NCBI GenBank assembly: GCA_023388175.1
Contig: JAEWGT010000015.1
Location: 139,887-203,886, forward strand
DNA length: 64,000 bases
Direction: 5' to 3'
DNA from: Pseudomonadota bacterium
GTDB lineage: Bacteria > Pseudomonadota > Alphaproteobacteria > Rhizobiales > Devosiaceae
This document shows positions 62,036 through 64,000 of the stretch, one piece after another. Made by a program: the position numbers and the translations under genes. How positions within the stretch are numbered: the first letter of the stretch is position 1; each line of letters begins with the position of its first letter. The notes below the pieces were generated by a model that worked only from the letters and a program-made list of their open reading frames with translations, did no database searches and had not been told where the DNA came from.

Positions 62036-62809
62036 ATGGCACTGCCAGAATTCTCCATGCGTCAGCTTCTCGAGGCTGGCGTTCACTTCGGCCACCAGAA
62101 GCATCGCTGGAACCCGAAAATGGAACGCTATATCTTCGGCGTTCGCAACGACATTCACATTCTCGATCTGAGCCAGACCGTGCCGGCCCTCAGCCGTGCG
62201 CTGCAGCTCGTGTCCGACACCGTCGCCGATGGTGGCCGCGTGCTTTTCGTCGGCACCAAGCGTCAGGCGGCTCCGCTGGTGGCTGATGCCGCCAAGCAGT
62301 CGGCTCAGTACTATGTCAATTCCCGTTGGCTCGGCGGCACGCTGACCAACTGGCAGACGATCTCGAACTCCATCGCCCGCCTGCGCGAGCTGGAATCGAT
62401 GAGCGAAGCCGACCTCGCTCTGCGCACCAAGAAAGAGCGCCTGATGATGTCGCGCGAACAGGAGCGTCTTGAGCGCGACCTGGGCGGCATCAAGGACATG
62501 GGCAATGTGCCGAGCCTCCTGTTCGTGATCGACACCAACAAGGAAGCCAACGCCATCAAGGAAGCCCGTCGCCTGGGCATTCCGGTCGTTGCCATCGTCG
62601 ACACCAATTGCGATCCCGACACCGTCGATTACGCTATCCCCGGCAATGACGACGCCAGCCGCGCTCTCGAGCTCTATGTCTCGCTGATCTCGCGCGCTGC
62701 CATTGACGGGATCGGCCGTTCGTCGAGCGCCCTCGGCACCGACCTTGGTTCCTCGTCCGAAGCTCCGGTCGAAGACCTGCCGGCTGAAGGCGAAGCAGCC
62801 GTCAACTAA
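62036..62809 (+). CDS. rpsB: 30S ribosomal protein uS2
   Basis: 257 aa. MALPEFSMRQLLEAGVHFGH at the start, HKRWNPKM-type HRWNPKMERYIFG, VLFVGTKRQA, NSRWLGGTLTNW and VDTNCDPD complete the family pattern. Extra acidic C-terminal tail as in other alphaproteobacteria. ATG at 62036 with AAGGAG ten bases upstream. tsf follows after a structured 127-base gap. Confidence 0.97.
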   Translation: MALPEFSMRQLLEAGVHFGHQKHRWNPKMERYIFGVRNDIHILDLSQTVPALSRALQLVSDTVADGGRVLFVGTKRQAAPLVADAAKQSAQYYVNSRWLGGTLTNWQTISNSIARLRELESMSEADLALRTKKERLMMSREQERLERDLGGIKDMGNVPSLLFVIDTNKEANAIKEARRLGIPVVAIVDTNCDPDTVDYAIPGNDDASRALELYVSLISRAAIDGIGRSSSALGTDLGSSSEAPVEDLPAEGEAAVN

Positions 62810-62833
62810 GCGTCATCAGGACGTGCTTTCGGT

Positions 62834-62921
62834 GGGAAAGGCGGAATGCGCCTTTCCCCAAGGCATTTGGCGGTCCGGCTTCCGGACCGAATTCAATTTA
62901 AAACGCCCTTTCTAGAGGGCG
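62834..62921 (+). promoter_or_regulatory. Three consecutive hairpins in the rpsB-tsf spacer
   Basis: 62834-62843/62849-62858 (10 bp, GGGAAAGGCG), 62871-62878/62882-62889 (8 bp, CGGTCCGG with a CTT loop) and 62904-62909/62916-62921 (6 bp, CGCCCT). All fit in 88 bases just before the tsf ribosome site. Such a cluster is consistent with attenuation or processing of the rpsB-tsf message, but no T run marks a clear terminator. Confidence 0.5.
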
Positions 62922-62936
62922 GCATGAGGTGAACCC

Positions 62937-63863
62937 ATGGAAATCACTGCTGCAATGGTCAAGCAGCTCCGCGACTCGACTGGCGTCGGGATGATGGACT
63001 GTAAAAAGGCACTGGCCGAAACCAATGGCGACATGGAAGCTGCAATCGACTGGTTGCGCACTCGTGGTCTTGCAAAGGCTGCCAAGAAGGCTGACCGTGT
63101 CGCCGCCGAAGGTCTGGTTGGTGTGATCACCGCCGGCACCAAGGCCGCCGCGGTGGAAGTCAATTCTGAGACCGATTTCGTTGCGCGCAACGAGCAGTTC
63201 CAGAACATTGTGAGCGCCGTAGCCAAGCTCGCTCTGGATGCCGATGGCGATGTCGTCAAGCTGGGCGAAATGCCGTTCCCCGGCACCGGCCATTCGGTGT
63301 CCGCCGAATTGACCGAAGCCATCGCCAAGATCGGCGAGAACATGAATCTGCGCCGCACCGAGAGCCTCGCGGTCTCCGATGGCGTGGTGGAAAGCTATGT
63401 CCACAACGCCGTCAAGGCGGGCCTGGGCAAGATGGGCATCCTGGTCGCCCTCGAATCGAGCGGCGACAAGGCCGTGCTCGCGACGCTGGGCAAGCAGCTC
63501 GCCATGCATATCGCCGCCACCAATCCGCTGGCGATCAATGCCGACGAGCTCGATGCCGACGTCGTCGCGCGCGAACGGGCCATCATTCTCGAGCAGGTCA
63601 AGGAATCGGGCAAGCCCGCCGACATCGCCGAGAAGATGGTCGATGGCCGCATGCGCAAATATTTCGAGGAAGTCACGCTCCTGGCGCAGACTTTCGTGAT
63701 CGATGGCAAAACCAAGGTCGCCGACGCGATCAAGAACGCCGAGAGGGATGCTGGCGCGCCGATCAAGCTGACCAGGTTCGTGCGCTATGCGCTGGGCGAG
63801 GGCATCGAGAAGGCCGAAACCGACTTCGCAGCCGAAGTGGCCGCGACCTCCGGCGTGAAATAA
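62937..63863 (+). CDS. tsf: Elongation factor Ts
   Basis: 308 aa nucleotide-exchange factor for EF-Tu. N-terminal UBA-like VKQLRDSTGVGMMDCKKAL, then NSETDFVARN and the central core domain. GAGGTG seven bases before the ATG. pyrH usually follows; it lies beyond the window. A hairpin follows the stop. Confidence 0.97.
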   Translation: MEITAAMVKQLRDSTGVGMMDCKKALAETNGDMEAAIDWLRTRGLAKAAKKADRVAAEGLVGVITAGTKAAAVEVNSETDFVARNEQFQNIVSAVAKLALDADGDVVKLGEMPFPGTGHSVSAELTEAIAKIGENMNLRRTESLAVSDGVVESYVHNAVKAGLGKMGILVALESSGDKAVLATLGKQLAMHIAATNPLAINADELDADVVARERAIILEQVKESGKPADIAEKMVDGRMRKYFEEVTLLAQTFVIDGKTKVADAIKNAERDAGAPIKLTRFVRYALGEGIEKAETDFAAEVAATSGVK

Positions 63864-63879
63864 GGCCGGGAACGACTTG

Positions 63880-63904
63880 GCGAGCGGGCCGTCGGCCCGT
63901 TCGC
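63880..63904 (+). terminator. Hairpin after tsf
   Basis: GCGAGCGGGCC/GGCCCGTTCGC, a long GC stem with a GTC loop and one mismatch, 16 bases after the tsf stop. No T run follows, so termination may be partial. Confidence 0.45.
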
Positions 63905-64000
63905 GCTCTCCGAAGCGTCAGCTCGGATCGAGCATATTCCTTAAGTGCAATCAAAACGCGTGGGCAAAGCCTTCATTCGACGGCAAATTTGCCATAGGGT

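Overview
The window is a stretch of GC-rich chromosome from an alphaproteobacterium, most likely Hyphomicrobiales and close to Devosia/Devosiaceae. This is inferred from gene order and protein character, not from a database search. Pointers are divK-pleD next to rpmG, a 14-gene nuo operon with the long alphaproteobacterial NuoE, hupB and tRNA-Val just upstream of nuo, and the run birA - RNase J - DUF1467 - proS - lolCD - dnaE - rpsB - tsf. No rRNA operon, prophage, insertion sequence or CRISPR array is visible.

Layout. (1) 1-3.6 kb: cell-cycle regulators DivK and PleD, a 390-base gap full of strong inverted repeats that may encode a structured RNA, rpmG, and two small unknowns. (2) 3.2-13.9 kb: RNase R, divergent plsY-dprA, a minus-strand run of an NmrA-like protein, DUF4345, pyrB, a catalytically doubtful dihydroorotase-like gene and a dipeptidase, then an AraC regulator and ruvX. 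(3) 14-21.4 kb: a DUF4160/DUF2442-HTH pair resembling a toxin-antitoxin module, gatC and gatA without gatB, an AT-richer patch with a YjhX-family toxin homologue, chorismate mutase, acetyltransferases, tag, and a TetR gene with two matched operators. (4) 21.4-31.7 kb: metabolic and envelope genes (serine hydrolase, VOC protein, large membrane protein, eno, amn, folD) and a small XRE/membrane-protein operon with two near-identical 18-bp operators; hupB closes the block. (5) 31.9-35.1 kb: tRNA-Val(TAC), tRNA-Asp(GTC), a probably exported MsrA, and two small outer-membrane barrels. (6) 35.1-50.6 kb: the complete complex I operon nuoA-N, in which nuoL carries a one-base frameshift. (7) 50.6-64 kb: birA, RNase J, DUF1467, proS, lolC-lolD, dnaE, rpsB, tsf.

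How genes work together. The nuo genes form one respiratory complex and are packed with overlaps or gaps of a few bases. plsY/dprA, pyrB/pyrC, folD/DUF1643, proS/lolC/lolD and tetR/yciI/tag are likely translationally coupled groups. The most interesting item is a 32-codon membrane-peptide gene just upstream of dnaE. Its promoter holds a GAAC-N7-GAAC LexA box exactly between the -35 and -10 elements, as expected for an SOS-induced micro-protein of the SidA type.
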